Source of the DNA: an uncultured Alistipes sp.
GTDB lineage: Bacteria; Bacteroidota; Bacteroidia; Bacteroidales; Rikenellaceae
DNA length: 64,000 nucleotides
Assembly (NCBI GenBank): GCA_900769445.1
Contig: CAAGGR010000097.1
Coordinates: 58,463-122,462 of the forward strand
Direction: 5' to 3'
The position numbers and the translations under genes were made by a program. This document shows positions 41,925 through 50,274 of this stretch, piece by piece. How positions within the stretch are numbered: the stretch's first letter is position 1; the number at the start of each line of letters is the position of its first letter. The notes beneath the pieces were generated by a model. That model did no database searches. It was not told the DNA's origin and saw only the letters and a list, made by a program, of their open reading frames with translations.

Positions 41925-42542
41925 ATGAAAGTTACAATTATTGGTGTTGCAGGTGGCACAGGCTCAGGAAAATCGACACTTGTAAAGCGACTACAGGAGG
42001 CATTTAAGGATGACGACGTGGCTACGCTATGCCACGACTACTACTACAAGGCTCATCCCGAACTCTCCTACGACGAGCGTACAAAGCTAAACTACGACCA
42101 CCCTGCTGCCTTCGATACAGATATGCTTGTGGAGCATATCCGCGCCCTTAAGTCTAACGTGCCTATCGAGCATCCGGTATACTCTTTCGTGGAGCATAAC
42201 CGCACCGATGAGCGCATCTTAGTTAAACCTTCGAAGGTTATCATTGTCGATGGCATCCTAATTTTCGAGCATAAGGAACTACGCGATTTAATGGATATAA
42301 AGGTATTTGTGGATACCGATGCAGACCTACGCCTTGCGCGTCGTATTTTGCGCGATGTATGCGAGCGTGGTCGTACTATGCAGTCTGTTATCGACCAGTA
42401 CACCACAACCGTAAAGCCTATGCACGAAGAGTTTGTTGAGCCTTCAAAGCGCTATGCCGATGTTATCATCCCTGAAGGCGGCTTCAACTCGGTAGCTGTA
42501 GGTATGCTTATCGAGAACATACGTTCACTAATTAATAAGTAG
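41925..42542 (+). CDS. udk: Uridine kinase
   Basis: Phosphorylates uridine and cytidine in pyrimidine salvage. The 205-residue protein has the P-loop GVAGGTGSGKST, CHDYYYKAHPEL, NYDHPAAFDTDML, the Walker B-like VIIVDGILIFEH and RRILRDVCERGR lid motif. The next gene begins four bases after its stop codon. Confidence 0.95.
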   Translation: MKVTIIGVAGGTGSGKSTLVKRLQEAFKDDDVATLCHDYYYKAHPELSYDERTKLNYDHPAAFDTDMLVEHIRALKSNVPIEHPVYSFVEHNRTDERILVKPSKVIIVDGILIFEHKELRDLMDIKVFVDTDADLRLARRILRDVCERGRTMQSVIDQYTTTVKPMHEEFVEPSKRYADVIIPEGGFNSVAVGMLIENIRSLINK

Positions 42543-42546
42543 AACA

Positions 42547-44043
42547 ATGACTAAAAAGAGCATTTGGGGTTTTCTATGCATATTATGTGGTCTCGGACTC
42601 TACTTTATTGCGACACACAGCAATCGCAACGATAGCGACTATTTGGTTATCGCATCGGAGGTTGTTATGCAGGATGCTGAGTGGGCAGAGGTTGCAAATG
42701 CCATTGCCGCAAAGCATAATGCAGAGATTGTAACCTTTACAGAGGCACCACGCGAGGCATTGGAGCAGATAAAGGAGATTAACCCTCGCTATGTAGCTAT
42801 CGTAGATAAGCCTGAGAATATTGGCAGAGACTACATCATAGGCCTTCACACCATGTGTCGCGAGGTAGACGATGATATCTATGGAGACTATCTTTGGGGT
42901 ATTATCACTGGCTACGATGCAGTTGCTGCGATGCGCATGGTTAACAACAGCACCGAGCCTCTCCTTATCAAGGATGCTGTGGCTACAATCATGGAGCTTA
43001 ACTCCGCAAAGTGGTTCGACAACTACGCATGGGTCGACGACCATACTCGCGGTCTTTGGGGATACAAAAATGGTCGCAACAGCGAGATTATAACCTCAAT
43101 GGTCGAGAAGGAGGAGGTGCTTGGTAAGTTCTGCGAACTATACGAGGCCTACGACCCAGATCTTATCGTTACTGCAGCACACGCAACACAGAAAAACCTC
43201 GAGATGCCATATTCGTTAGGCCATATCAAACCTCGCGATGGCAAGCTATACGCGCACAACATCTTTACCGACCAGGAGTTTGATATCAACGAGTCGGGCA
43301 AGCGTCGCGTATATACTGCTGTGGGCAACTGCCTAATTGGCGATATGAACAACAGCCGCGAGAGCATGGCTGCAGCATGGATGAATGGCTCGAATGTAGC
43401 CACAATGATAGGTTATGTAGTAACAACATGGCACGGTCGCGCAGGCTGGGGTGCGCTCAAATACTGGGTAACATCACCAGACCGCTATACTCTTGCCGAG
43501 GCGGTGTATATGAATCAGCAAGACCTTCTATACCAGCACAGCGTATGGACTCCAGAACTACTTCACAAGGAATACAACTACTGCGACAAGTTTATGGAGG
43601 AGCTAACATGTGCATCTGAGACTCTTTCAGAGACTCTCGGCCGAGAGGTCGACTTGGATAACCCTGCAGACTGGGATATGGTAGGTTTCTGGCACGACCG
43701 CGATGTTTTGGTCTACTATGGCGACCCAAAGTGGGATGTAAGATTGCAGAGCGTAGAGAGCGAGCGCGACTACACCATCACTACGAAGCGTAAGGGTGGC
43801 AAATATATTATTACCATCACTACAGACGATGATTTCTCATTGGAACGTATGCGTGGTGATAAGTTTAAGCAGGAGCATGTTCTCAATCTTCCATTCAACT
43901 ACTTCTTCCCAGAGCGTCTAAGCAGCCCTCGTTTGGCGGAGAACGAGATGTGGGATGCTGTCGTTGACGAGAACTTCATCCTCATATACAATGCAGAGTT
44001 CGAGCCAAGTTCTACTTATACTATAACCCTTGATATCGAATAA
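42547..44043 (+). CDS. Membrane-anchored putative clan CD (gingipain/caspase-fold) cysteine peptidase-like protein
   Basis: I do not recognise a named family with certainty. The 498-residue protein has one N-terminal membrane or signal helix (8-22) and an exported body. Several features follow the order of C25/clan CD domains: a Rossmann-like start (YLVIASEVV, then RYVAIVDKPE at 81-90), an acidic DDDIYGDYLWGIITGYDA block (108-125), a possible catalytic histidine H212 in VTAAHATQ, a possible catalytic cysteine C262 in AVGNCLIGD, and the downstream ESMAAAWMNGSNVATMIGY helix. The last 100 residues look like a beta-sandwich. Located 4 nt after udk and 28 nt before a BACON-like lipoprotein gene. 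The peptidase assignment is inference. Confidence 0.5.
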   Translation: MTKKSIWGFLCILCGLGLYFIATHSNRNDSDYLVIASEVVMQDAEWAEVANAIAAKHNAEIVTFTEAPREALEQIKEINPRYVAIVDKPENIGRDYIIGLHTMCREVDDDIYGDYLWGIITGYDAVAAMRMVNNSTEPLLIKDAVATIMELNSAKWFDNYAWVDDHTRGLWGYKNGRNSEIITSMVEKEEVLGKFCELYEAYDPDLIVTAAHATQKNLEMPYSLGHIKPRDGKLYAHNIFTDQEFDINESGKRRVYTAVGNCLIGDMNNSRESMAAAWMNGSNVATMIGYVVTTWHGRAGWGALKYWVTSPDRYTLAEAVYMNQQDLLYQHSVWTPELLHKEYNYCDKFMEELTCASETLSETLGREVDLDNPADWDMVGFWHDRDVLVYYGDPKWDVRLQSVESERDYTITTKRKGGKYIITITTDDDFSLERMRGDKFKQEHVLNLPFNYFFPERLSSPRLAENEMWDAVVDENFILIYNAEFEPSSTYTITLDIE

Positions 44044-44071
44044 TTTTATTAACCTTAAAATAACTAAGACT

Positions 44072-44926
44072 ATGAAAAAACTATTTATGCTTTTATCGCT
44101 ATGTGCATTCATAGCAACAGCCTGCGAGACTTCGAATGATGTTAACCAGGGTAACAATGGAAATAAGAATGAGGAGAACAACCAGCCTTCAACACCTACT
44201 ACAAAGATACGTCTCAATGATGAGAGTATCACTGTAGGTCATGGCAGTGGTATGAAGTCTATCTCATATATCATCGAGAATCCTGTTGATGGTCTCACCG
44301 TTGAGGCTACTGCTAATGTAGAGTGGATTCACTCATTCTCATACACCGACACCAAGATTGGCTTCACTTACAATGCCACAAACCTCTATGAGGAGCGCAC
44401 AGGCGTTATCACTGTTACTTATGGCGAGTCAAGTGCAACATTAACAGTAACCCAGGCTGCTAAGAAAGAGCAGACAGTCGTAGAGGTTTCAGCCCCATAC
44501 CTACTTGGCGAGTACTATGGTGACTATGCAGGTGCTAACTACAACTACTATATTGCATTATCATCAAGCGACTACGACGCTAATAAACCTCTCTATGCAC
44601 CAGGTTGGAAGTATTTCCTTGATGTCTATGCAAGCGAAGCTCCAGCAGATTACACAAATATCCGCATTCCAAACGGTGTCTACACATTAACTGCTGAGGG
44701 AAAAATAGCAAACTCTTTGTTTGGCAATTTCTCAATTTATAAGGAGTATGACAACTCTGGCCTCGAGATTGACCAGAGCGCATATACAGAGGCAACTCTA
44801 ACTGTTACTGACGACCTTGTGAAGTTGGAGGTTCTGTTAGAGGAGAGCAATGAGAAGCACATCGTAACCTACAGCGGTAACTACACCATTCTTGATAAGC
44901 GCAACATGGCAGGCGGTGTAAACTAA
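44072..44926 (+). CDS. BACON-like domain lipoprotein
   Basis: Lipoprotein of 284 residues from the ATG at 44072, with lipobox FIATAC. After a low-complexity Asn/Glu/Gly linker comes a beta-rich domain (about 45-125) with the BACON-type end ERTGVITVTYGESSATLTVT. The C-terminal half (DYAGANYNYYIALSSSDYD..., NGVYTLTAEG) is a second beta domain with no match I can name. BACON domains occur in Bacteroidota surface glycan or mucin-binding proteins. It is downstream of the clan CD-like gene in the same orientation and is followed by a strong terminator. Confidence 0.7.
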   Translation: MKKLFMLLSLCAFIATACETSNDVNQGNNGNKNEENNQPSTPTTKIRLNDESITVGHGSGMKSISYIIENPVDGLTVEATANVEWIHSFSYTDTKIGFTYNATNLYEERTGVITVTYGESSATLTVTQAAKKEQTVVEVSAPYLLGEYYGDYAGANYNYYIALSSSDYDANKPLYAPGWKYFLDVYASEAPADYTNIRIPNGVYTLTAEGKIANSLFGNFSIYKEYDNSGLEIDQSAYTEATLTVTDDLVKLEVLLEESNEKHIVTYSGNYTILDKRNMAGGVN

Positions 44927-44949
44927 TTAGGATAAACACCAACAAAACA

Positions 44950-44980
44950 AATGGGGTTGTTCGCAGTGAACAACCCCATT
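44950..44980. terminator. Bidirectional terminator
   Basis: Perfect 13-bp stem (44950-44962 with 44968-44980) and a 5-nt loop between the BACON-like gene and the convergent alcohol dehydrogenase gene, with T-rich and A-rich flanks. Confidence 0.88.
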
Positions 44981-44997
44981 ATTTTATTCCAATAGTA

Positions 44998-46167
44998 CTA
45001 CAGACACATCTCGAATATACGCACTACATCCTCCTTTGTTAGAGTCTTGAAACCCTTGATATCGCCATAGCGACATGCCTTCTCCGCCATCATATCAAAG
45101 TCCTCACGCTTAATACCGACCTCTGTAAATGTACGCTGCAAGCCGAGCTTATCGAATAGGAACTCTTCTGTTCGGCGAATACTCTCTCGAGCAATAGTCA
45201 TCTTATCCTGCGAAACATCTATACCAAAGACATTTACACCATACTGCACATACTTATCTACGGTAGTCTCATCGAGGCAATACTCCATCCAACGAGGGGT
45301 CAATATCGCCAAGCCCAAGCCGTGAGTAATATCATATACGGCAGATAGCTCATGCTCCATAGGATGACAGCTCCACGCCTTGCGCTTACCACCATTGATA
45401 AAGCCATTTATCGCCCACGAAGAGCACCACATAAGGTTTGCACGCGCCTCATAGTTCTCAGGCTCGGCAAGTGCTATAGGGGCGTACTTCACAATGGTCT
45501 TGAGCATACCCTCCATAAAGCAGTCAAGCATAAATAGATCCTCCTGAGTATTAAAGTATACCTCCAAAATATGCGACATAATATCTGCAGAGCCAGCAGC
45601 AGTTTGGAACTTGCTTACCGAGTATGTTAGTGTCGGGTCTAAGAATGAGACCTTTGGCAACAGCGCTGGAGCAAGACGACCGAGTTTATCACCTGTTTTG
45701 AGATTGGATATAACACCCCCGGTATCCATCTCCGAGCCTGTAGCTGCAAGGGTCAATATGGTTACTATCGGTAGCGCATGCTCCAATGGCTTAGCATTAG
45801 CGCCAAAGAACTCCCATGCATCGTGATCGACACAGGCGCCCGCAGCCATAAACTTCGTTGCATCAATAGTCGATCCACCACCCACAGCAAGCAAAACATC
45901 AATATTCTGCTCCTTACATATCGCCACACCAGCACGCACAGACTCTATACGAGGGTTAGGCTCTATACCCGACAACTCGTAGACCTCCATTTCTGCTTTA
46001 TGTAGCTCCTCTAACACTCTATTATACAATCCGATGCGCTTAATCGAGCCACCACCATATGTAAGCAATACGCGCTTACCAAATTTACGCAACTCCTTAC
46101 CAAGATTTCCGAGTTGGTTTTCACCGAAATATACCTTCGTAGGGATGTTATATACAAAGTTGTTCAT
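44998..46167 (-). CDS. Iron-containing alcohol dehydrogenase (butanol dehydrogenase-like)
   Basis: NAD(P)H-dependent alcohol/aldehyde oxidoreductase of group III, 389 residues from the ATG at 46167. The longer frame to 46227 includes the promoter. Motifs: VLLTYGGGSIKRIGLY, the nucleotide-binding AVGGGSTIDATKF, and the metal ligands in DIMSHILE, CHPMEHELS and DITHGLGLAIL. It resembles YqhD/BdhA-type enzymes, which reduce short aldehydes. Substrate not determined. Confidence 0.93.
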   Translation of the reverse strand: MNNFVYNIPTKVYFGENQLGNLGKELRKFGKRVLLTYGGGSIKRIGLYNRVLEELHKAEMEVYELSGIEPNPRIESVRAGVAICKEQNIDVLLAVGGGSTIDATKFMAAGACVDHDAWEFFGANAKPLEHALPIVTILTLAATGSEMDTGGVISNLKTGDKLGRLAPALLPKVSFLDPTLTYSVSKFQTAAGSADIMSHILEVYFNTQEDLFMLDCFMEGMLKTIVKYAPIALAEPENYEARANLMWCSSWAINGFINGGKRKAWSCHPMEHELSAVYDITHGLGLAILTPRWMEYCLDETTVDKYVQYGVNVFGIDVSQDKMTIARESIRRTEEFLFDKLGLQRTFTEVGIKREDFDMMAEKACRYGDIKGFKTLTKEDVVRIFEMCL

Positions 46168-46193
46168 AGGTCTAAGTTTTGATTTATATAAGG

Positions 46194-46201
46194 CAAAGAT
46201 A
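46194..46201 (-). promoter_or_regulatory. -7 box of the alcohol dehydrogenase gene
   Basis: Minus-strand TATCTTTG with TTG at 46222-46224 and a 20-nt spacer, 27 nt before the chosen start at 46167. Confidence 0.65.
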
Positions 46202-46262
46202 AGAAAAATAAAGTATCTATACAACATTCTGTTGTTATGCTTCTTTTTTAACTATTTTTTAC

Positions 46263-46270
46263 TACCTTTG
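46263..46270 (+). promoter_or_regulatory. -7 box of nusB
   Basis: TACCTTTG, 38 nt upstream of the nusB start; no -33 TTG at the usual distance. Confidence 0.5.
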
Positions 46271-46307
46271 TGGCGCACTTTTGCAATAACCGATTCAGTT
46301 CATAATT

Positions 46308-47243
46308 ATGTTGAGTAGAAGATTGCTCCGAATTAAAGTCGCTAAGAGACTTTACGCACATCTTAAGTCAGGCTCCGATAACCTTCGCGCTTCGGAGAAG
46401 AACCTCGTTGAATCTATTGACAAAGCATACGACCTCTATTTCCAGATGCTATCCTTCGTTGTTGAGGTAGCCAACTATGCTGAGAGCCGTATCGAGCTTG
46501 CCAAGCAGAAGAAGTTGCCTACATACGAGGATTTGAATCCTAATCGTCGTTTTGTTGACAATGCTGTTATTAACCTTATCGCTAATAGCGACTCTGTTAA
46601 CGACTATCTCGCAGCTCATAAGCTTAATTGGTCGCAGCACAACGACACCGTACGCGACGTCTACAACCGTCTTCTTGAGGCAGAGTTCTATAAGAGGTAT
46701 ATGTCTGCCCCAGTGGTAACATTTACCGATGATAGAAAGTTCGTTGAGGAGTTCTACCAGTGGCTCGAGGAGGATGAGGAGCTATTGGATGTTGTGAACG
46801 AGATGTCATTGCTTTGGACTGATGATTACGGTTTTGCATTGTTCATGGTTTTGCGCACCGTGCAGAATCTTAAGCGTAGCCACACTGAGGTCAAGGTGTT
46901 GCCAAAGTTCAAGAGCGAGGATGACCTTGAGTTTGCAAAACGTCTGTTCGTTAAGTCGTTGGTTGACTATGAGGAGAATCAGGAGATTGTAGACCGCTAC
47001 TCTAAGAACTGGGATGTTGAGCGCGTAGTGTTTATGGACTCTCTTATCCTCAATATCGCTATTGTGGAGTTGACTCAGTTTGACTCTATCCCAGTCAAGG
47101 TTACCCTCGACGAGTGGATTGATATCGCTAAGTACTACTCTTCTCCTACAAGTAGCAACTTCGTGAACGGTGTCTTGGATAAGATCGTTGCAGATTTCGT
47201 TGCAGAGGGTAAGATTCAGAAGAGCGGTCGCGGACTACTATAA
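46308..47243 (+). CDS. nusB: Transcription antitermination factor NusB
   Basis: Component of the rRNA antitermination complex. At 311 residues this is the long Bacteroidota form: an N-terminal extension of about 170 residues precedes the all-helical NusB fold, which is recognisable in the last 130 residues (VDRYSKNWDVERVVFMDSLI, ILNIAIVELTQFDSIPVKV, IDIAKYYSSPTSSNFVNGVLDKI). Followed by a DUF1573 gene after 11 nt and then yajC. Confidence 0.93.
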   Translation: MLSRRLLRIKVAKRLYAHLKSGSDNLRASEKNLVESIDKAYDLYFQMLSFVVEVANYAESRIELAKQKKLPTYEDLNPNRRFVDNAVINLIANSDSVNDYLAAHKLNWSQHNDTVRDVYNRLLEAEFYKRYMSAPVVTFTDDRKFVEEFYQWLEEDEELLDVVNEMSLLWTDDYGFALFMVLRTVQNLKRSHTEVKVLPKFKSEDDLEFAKRLFVKSLVDYEENQEIVDRYSKNWDVERVVFMDSLILNIAIVELTQFDSIPVKVTLDEWIDIAKYYSSPTSSNFVNGVLDKIVADFVAEGKIQKSGRGLL

Positions 47244-47254
47244 TTAGTGGTAAG

Positions 47255-47689
47255 ATGCTAAGGAAGTGGCTCGTTGTAGTAGCTGTTATTGTTGTCGCTA
47301 TTGGCTCGGCACTCATCTTGCTCCAGCGCGATGATACAACAACAGAAGAGACAACCACTTTCAACGGCATTGTAGCCGAATACCAAGGTAAGGAGTACTG
47401 TGAGGTTATTGTAGACTTTGGCTATGTGAAGCCATCGGCGACAGTGCATAAGAGTATTCGCATTACAAACCTAAGCGACTCCCCTATAGTGCTACTCGAC
47501 TACTCTACACAATGTAGATGTATGTGGCTTGAGTTTGATCGCACACCTATAGCACCAAACGAAAGTAGCGATATAACCCTCACCTTTGACTCTCGTGGCG
47601 AGTGGGGAGTGGTCGGCAACTATATGGAGATTACAACATCTATCGGCTCTGCCCCTATAGTTTTGTGGATTGGAGCAGAAATAGAGTAG
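47255..47689 (+). CDS. DUF1573 domain protein, membrane-anchored
   Basis: Protein of 144 residues: a membrane/signal helix (5-23), a short linker and an immunoglobulin-like DUF1573 domain with DFGYVKPSATVHKSIRITNLS, SPIVLLDYSTQCRCMW and IAPNESSDITLTFDSRG. DUF1573 proteins are abundant, exported and uncharacterised in Bacteroidota. In the usual place after nusB it may be co-transcribed, while yajC has its own promoter. Confidence 0.88.
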   Translation: MLRKWLVVVAVIVVAIGSALILLQRDDTTTEETTTFNGIVAEYQGKEYCEVIVDFGYVKPSATVHKSIRITNLSDSPIVLLDYSTQCRCMWLEFDRTPIAPNESSDITLTFDSRGEWGVVGNYMEITTSIGSAPIVLWIGAEIE

Positions 47690-47737
47690 AAAGTAGCTCA
47701 AAAAGCAAAATATTGTTGCGCATATAATAAATATAAG

Positions 47738-47745
47738 TATATTTG
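47738..47745 (+). promoter_or_regulatory. -7 box of yajC
   Basis: TATATTTG with TTG at 47716-47718 and a 19-nt spacer; 35 nt before yajC. Confidence 0.68.
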
Positions 47746-47780
47746 CGTTACGGAATTAACATAATAAACTATTTATAACT

Positions 47781-48179
47781 ATGAATTTACTTTTTATTGA
47801 TGGCGAGGTTGTAGAGACAGCTGTAGAGACTGTTGCAAACAATGAGGTTACACTTATCGAGGAGCAGGTTGTTGATGCACCTATGGCAGATGCAACTGCA
47901 CAGCCAGCACCTGCAGGTAGCGGCTCTTTCTGGATTATGATTCTTGCAATGATTGCTGTGATGTACTTCTTTATGTGGCGTCCAGAGTCAAAGCGTCGTA
48001 AGCAGATGGAGAACTTCCGCAACGGTTTGAAGAAGGGCGATAAGATTATCACTGCTGGTGGTATCTACGGTACAGTTAAGGAGGTACAGCCAACTTCTCT
48101 ACTTATCGAGGTTGATAGCAATGTAACACTTCGCATCGACAAGAATATGGTTGCTGGCGCTCCTACACAGAACGCATAA
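47781..48179 (+). CDS. yajC: Preprotein translocase subunit YajC
   Basis: Accessory subunit of the Sec translocon (SecDF-YajC). The protein of 132 residues has one membrane span (FWIMILAMIAVMYFFMW) followed by RPESKRRKQMENFRNGLKKG, the conserved GDKIITAGGIYGTVKEV and VTLRIDKNMV. An extra 45-residue N-terminal segment, acidic and alanine-rich, precedes the span. Ends at a strong terminator. Confidence 0.95.
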   Translation: MNLLFIDGEVVETAVETVANNEVTLIEEQVVDAPMADATAQPAPAGSGSFWIMILAMIAVMYFFMWRPESKRRKQMENFRNGLKKGDKIITAGGIYGTVKEVQPTSLLIEVDSNVTLRIDKNMVAGAPTQNA

Positions 48180-48194
48180 GACACCTACAACTTA

Positions 48195-48239
48195 AAAATA
48201 TAGACCGACCAAAGTTTTTTTTTGGTCGGTCTATATTTT
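48195..48239. terminator. Bidirectional terminator between yajC and the FKBP gene
   Basis: Perfect 19-bp stem (48195-48213 with 48221-48239) with a T-rich loop and T/A tracts on both sides. Confidence 0.9.
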
Positions 48240-48262
48240 TGACAGCTATCGTAGTATGCCTA

Positions 48263-49540
48263 CTATTTCAACTCCACAGGCTTGATAACAAGCTTATTAT
48301 CAGACGATGGCTTAGATTTAGCATCACCCTCACTCTTCTGTTTTGGGAGAACAATACCCTCTGGGAGAGTCTTACCTTTAGACTTCTTCTCCTCCTTCAT
48401 TGCAGCAAGCTCCTCATCAGTAGGGCCATAGCTTACACTCTTAAGGGTGATATTCATCACTACAGCATCGTGGCCATGTACAACACGGTTGCCACGCTCA
48501 CCAAAAGCAAGTGATGCAGGCATCCATACGGTGATATCACCACCCTCGCCTACATTCTGCACACCATACTGCAAGCCCTTAATTAGAGACTTAGATATTG
48601 GGATACGAAGATTCTCAACACTATTTAGCTGATCAGTAAGTTGCTTAATGCGAACCAACTTCTTGCTATTTGGCATAGTATCAGCTTGCTCCTTCTCCAA
48701 AGCCTCACGAATCATATCGGCGCGCTTAGAGTGCGACTCTACAAGTTTACCACTACGTGTATAGAGGTCATAGCTAAATGAGATTGTATCGTTCAAGCTG
48801 CGTGGCTTAACACCATTACCCGCATTATTAACTCGGAAATAGAGTGTATCAAACTCATCAATAACCATCTTGTTTACATTTGGCTGCTTCGCAATATCCT
48901 CAAGCCACTTACGCGATGTCTCAACGATATACTCTGGATGTATCTTAGTATGGTAGTTCTGCAAGCAACCGCGCATCTGCATAACTGTAAGGCGCATAAG
49001 GCTGTCGTGTATCTCATTACCCTCAGCAGTTTTAGCATCATTGATAGCTGTGCGCAACCAATGCATATTTAGAGGATATGCAGCAATGCAGATATAACTT
49101 GCCATATCGCGACCGAACATCTCTGATACTCTATCCTCAGTAAACTCCTCATCATACAGAGATATTGGCTTAGGAAGCAACTTAGGATCATTCCTTCTCT
49201 CCCTACTCATATTAGCCAAAGCATAAGGTCTTAGACGCTCATTAGAGAAGCGCTGAATAAGAGCTTTATTCTCCTCTATCAACTCATAATCGAGCATATC
49301 CTTATTCAACTCCTCAGATAGAGCCGCCACCAACACATCATAGTTAAAGGTCATACCCGATGACTGATAGCGTAGTCCCAAGCCTAAGTTCATACCTACA
49401 GCATATGACAGCGTATCGAACTCAGCGGCAGCATCATCATAAACACGATTATCCGATGCATCAAAATACATAGTGTTATCAACCTTACCACAAGCAACAA
49501 CGCTTGCTGCAACAAGGATTGTATAAAAAATCTTCTTCAT
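48263..49540 (-). CDS. FKBP-type peptidyl-prolyl isomerase lipoprotein, long form
   Basis: Lipoprotein of 425 residues with signal and lipobox SVVACG. The N-terminal and central part (about 40-230) is an FKBP_N-type helical dimerisation region with YAVGMNLGLGLRY; the FKBP domain (about 240-385) contains DTISFSYDLYTRSGKLVES, ISKSLIKGLQYGVQNVGEGG and VWMPASLAFGERG. A lysine/serine-rich tail follows (EEKKSKGKTL to the end). Expected in the periplasm or outer membrane as a folding catalyst. A second, shorter FKBP lipoprotein is encoded directly upstream. Confidence 0.9.
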   Translation of the reverse strand: MKKIFYTILVAASVVACGKVDNTMYFDASDNRVYDDAAAEFDTLSYAVGMNLGLGLRYQSSGMTFNYDVLVAALSEELNKDMLDYELIEENKALIQRFSNERLRPYALANMSRERRNDPKLLPKPISLYDEEFTEDRVSEMFGRDMASYICIAAYPLNMHWLRTAINDAKTAEGNEIHDSLMRLTVMQMRGCLQNYHTKIHPEYIVETSRKWLEDIAKQPNVNKMVIDEFDTLYFRVNNAGNGVKPRSLNDTISFSYDLYTRSGKLVESHSKRADMIREALEKEQADTMPNSKKLVRIKQLTDQLNSVENLRIPISKSLIKGLQYGVQNVGEGGDITVWMPASLAFGERGNRVVHGHDAVVMNITLKSVSYGPTDEELAAMKEEKKSKGKTLPEGIVLPKQKSEGDAKSKPSSDNKLVIKPVELK

Positions 49541-49569
49541 CTTAAATATATAGGTTTATATAATTTCGT

Positions 49570-50259
49570 CTATCTCTTAACCACATCTATCAACCACATC
49601 TCATAGTAGAGCATCGTGTTTGGCTTCACATTCAACGAGTCGCATCCTGCAGAGCCAAAAGCGAGTGTCGATGGCACCCAAGCCTCCATGTGGCCTCCCT
49701 TACCAATAAGCTTTGAAGCCTCAATAACGCCACGTGGCATAGCACCAACATTGATACGCAAAGTATCGAGTTTGTAGTATGTCGTATCCACAACCTCGCC
49801 CGCAAGATCATAAACGCGATAACACATAAGAATAGTGTCTCGGTTATTGCGAATAGTCTTCTTCATATCACCCAAGGTATGTACCTTGTACGTAAGTCCC
49901 GATGTTGTAGCCACGAACTTACGATCCTGCTTGCGCAAGTCTGCCAAGAATTGGTTTTCAAACTTCTTGGTACGCTCATACACATCGTAGTTCATATACT
50001 TCAAATAAGCAGTACGAGCATGCTCATCATTGAGCTTTGGTTGCGAGAGATAGGCATCACGCACACCCTCACATACAGCATCAATATTTAACAGTGAGTC
50101 CAAGCCCATAAGGTTTCTTCCGAGGTTTAGACCCATAACATAGGACATCGAGTCGGCGCTTGTCTGCATCAACGGAGGCACCACCACATCCTTCTTCTGC
50201 TTACACCCCACCGATGCCAACACCAGCACCACTATAATAACCGATAAAATCTTTTTCAT
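49570..50259 (-). CDS. FKBP-type peptidyl-prolyl isomerase lipoprotein, short form
   Basis: Lipoprotein of 229 residues with lipobox LASVGC. Contains the FKBP_N-like YVMGLNLGRNLMGL region and a C-terminal FKBP domain with TILMCYRVYDLAGEVVDTT, MPRGVIEASKLIGKGGHMEAW and PSTLAFGSAG. The active-site pattern is partly altered, as is common in these lipoproteins. Encoded between nhaA and the long FKBP gene, with 15 and 29 nt gaps. Confidence 0.88.
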   Translation of the reverse strand: MKKILSVIIVVLVLASVGCKQKKDVVVPPLMQTSADSMSYVMGLNLGRNLMGLDSLLNIDAVCEGVRDAYLSQPKLNDEHARTAYLKYMNYDVYERTKKFENQFLADLRKQDRKFVATTSGLTYKVHTLGDMKKTIRNNRDTILMCYRVYDLAGEVVDTTYYKLDTLRINVGAMPRGVIEASKLIGKGGHMEAWVPSTLAFGSAGCDSLNVKPNTMLYYEMWLIDVVKR

Positions 50260-50274
50260 ATACTTTATGTAATA

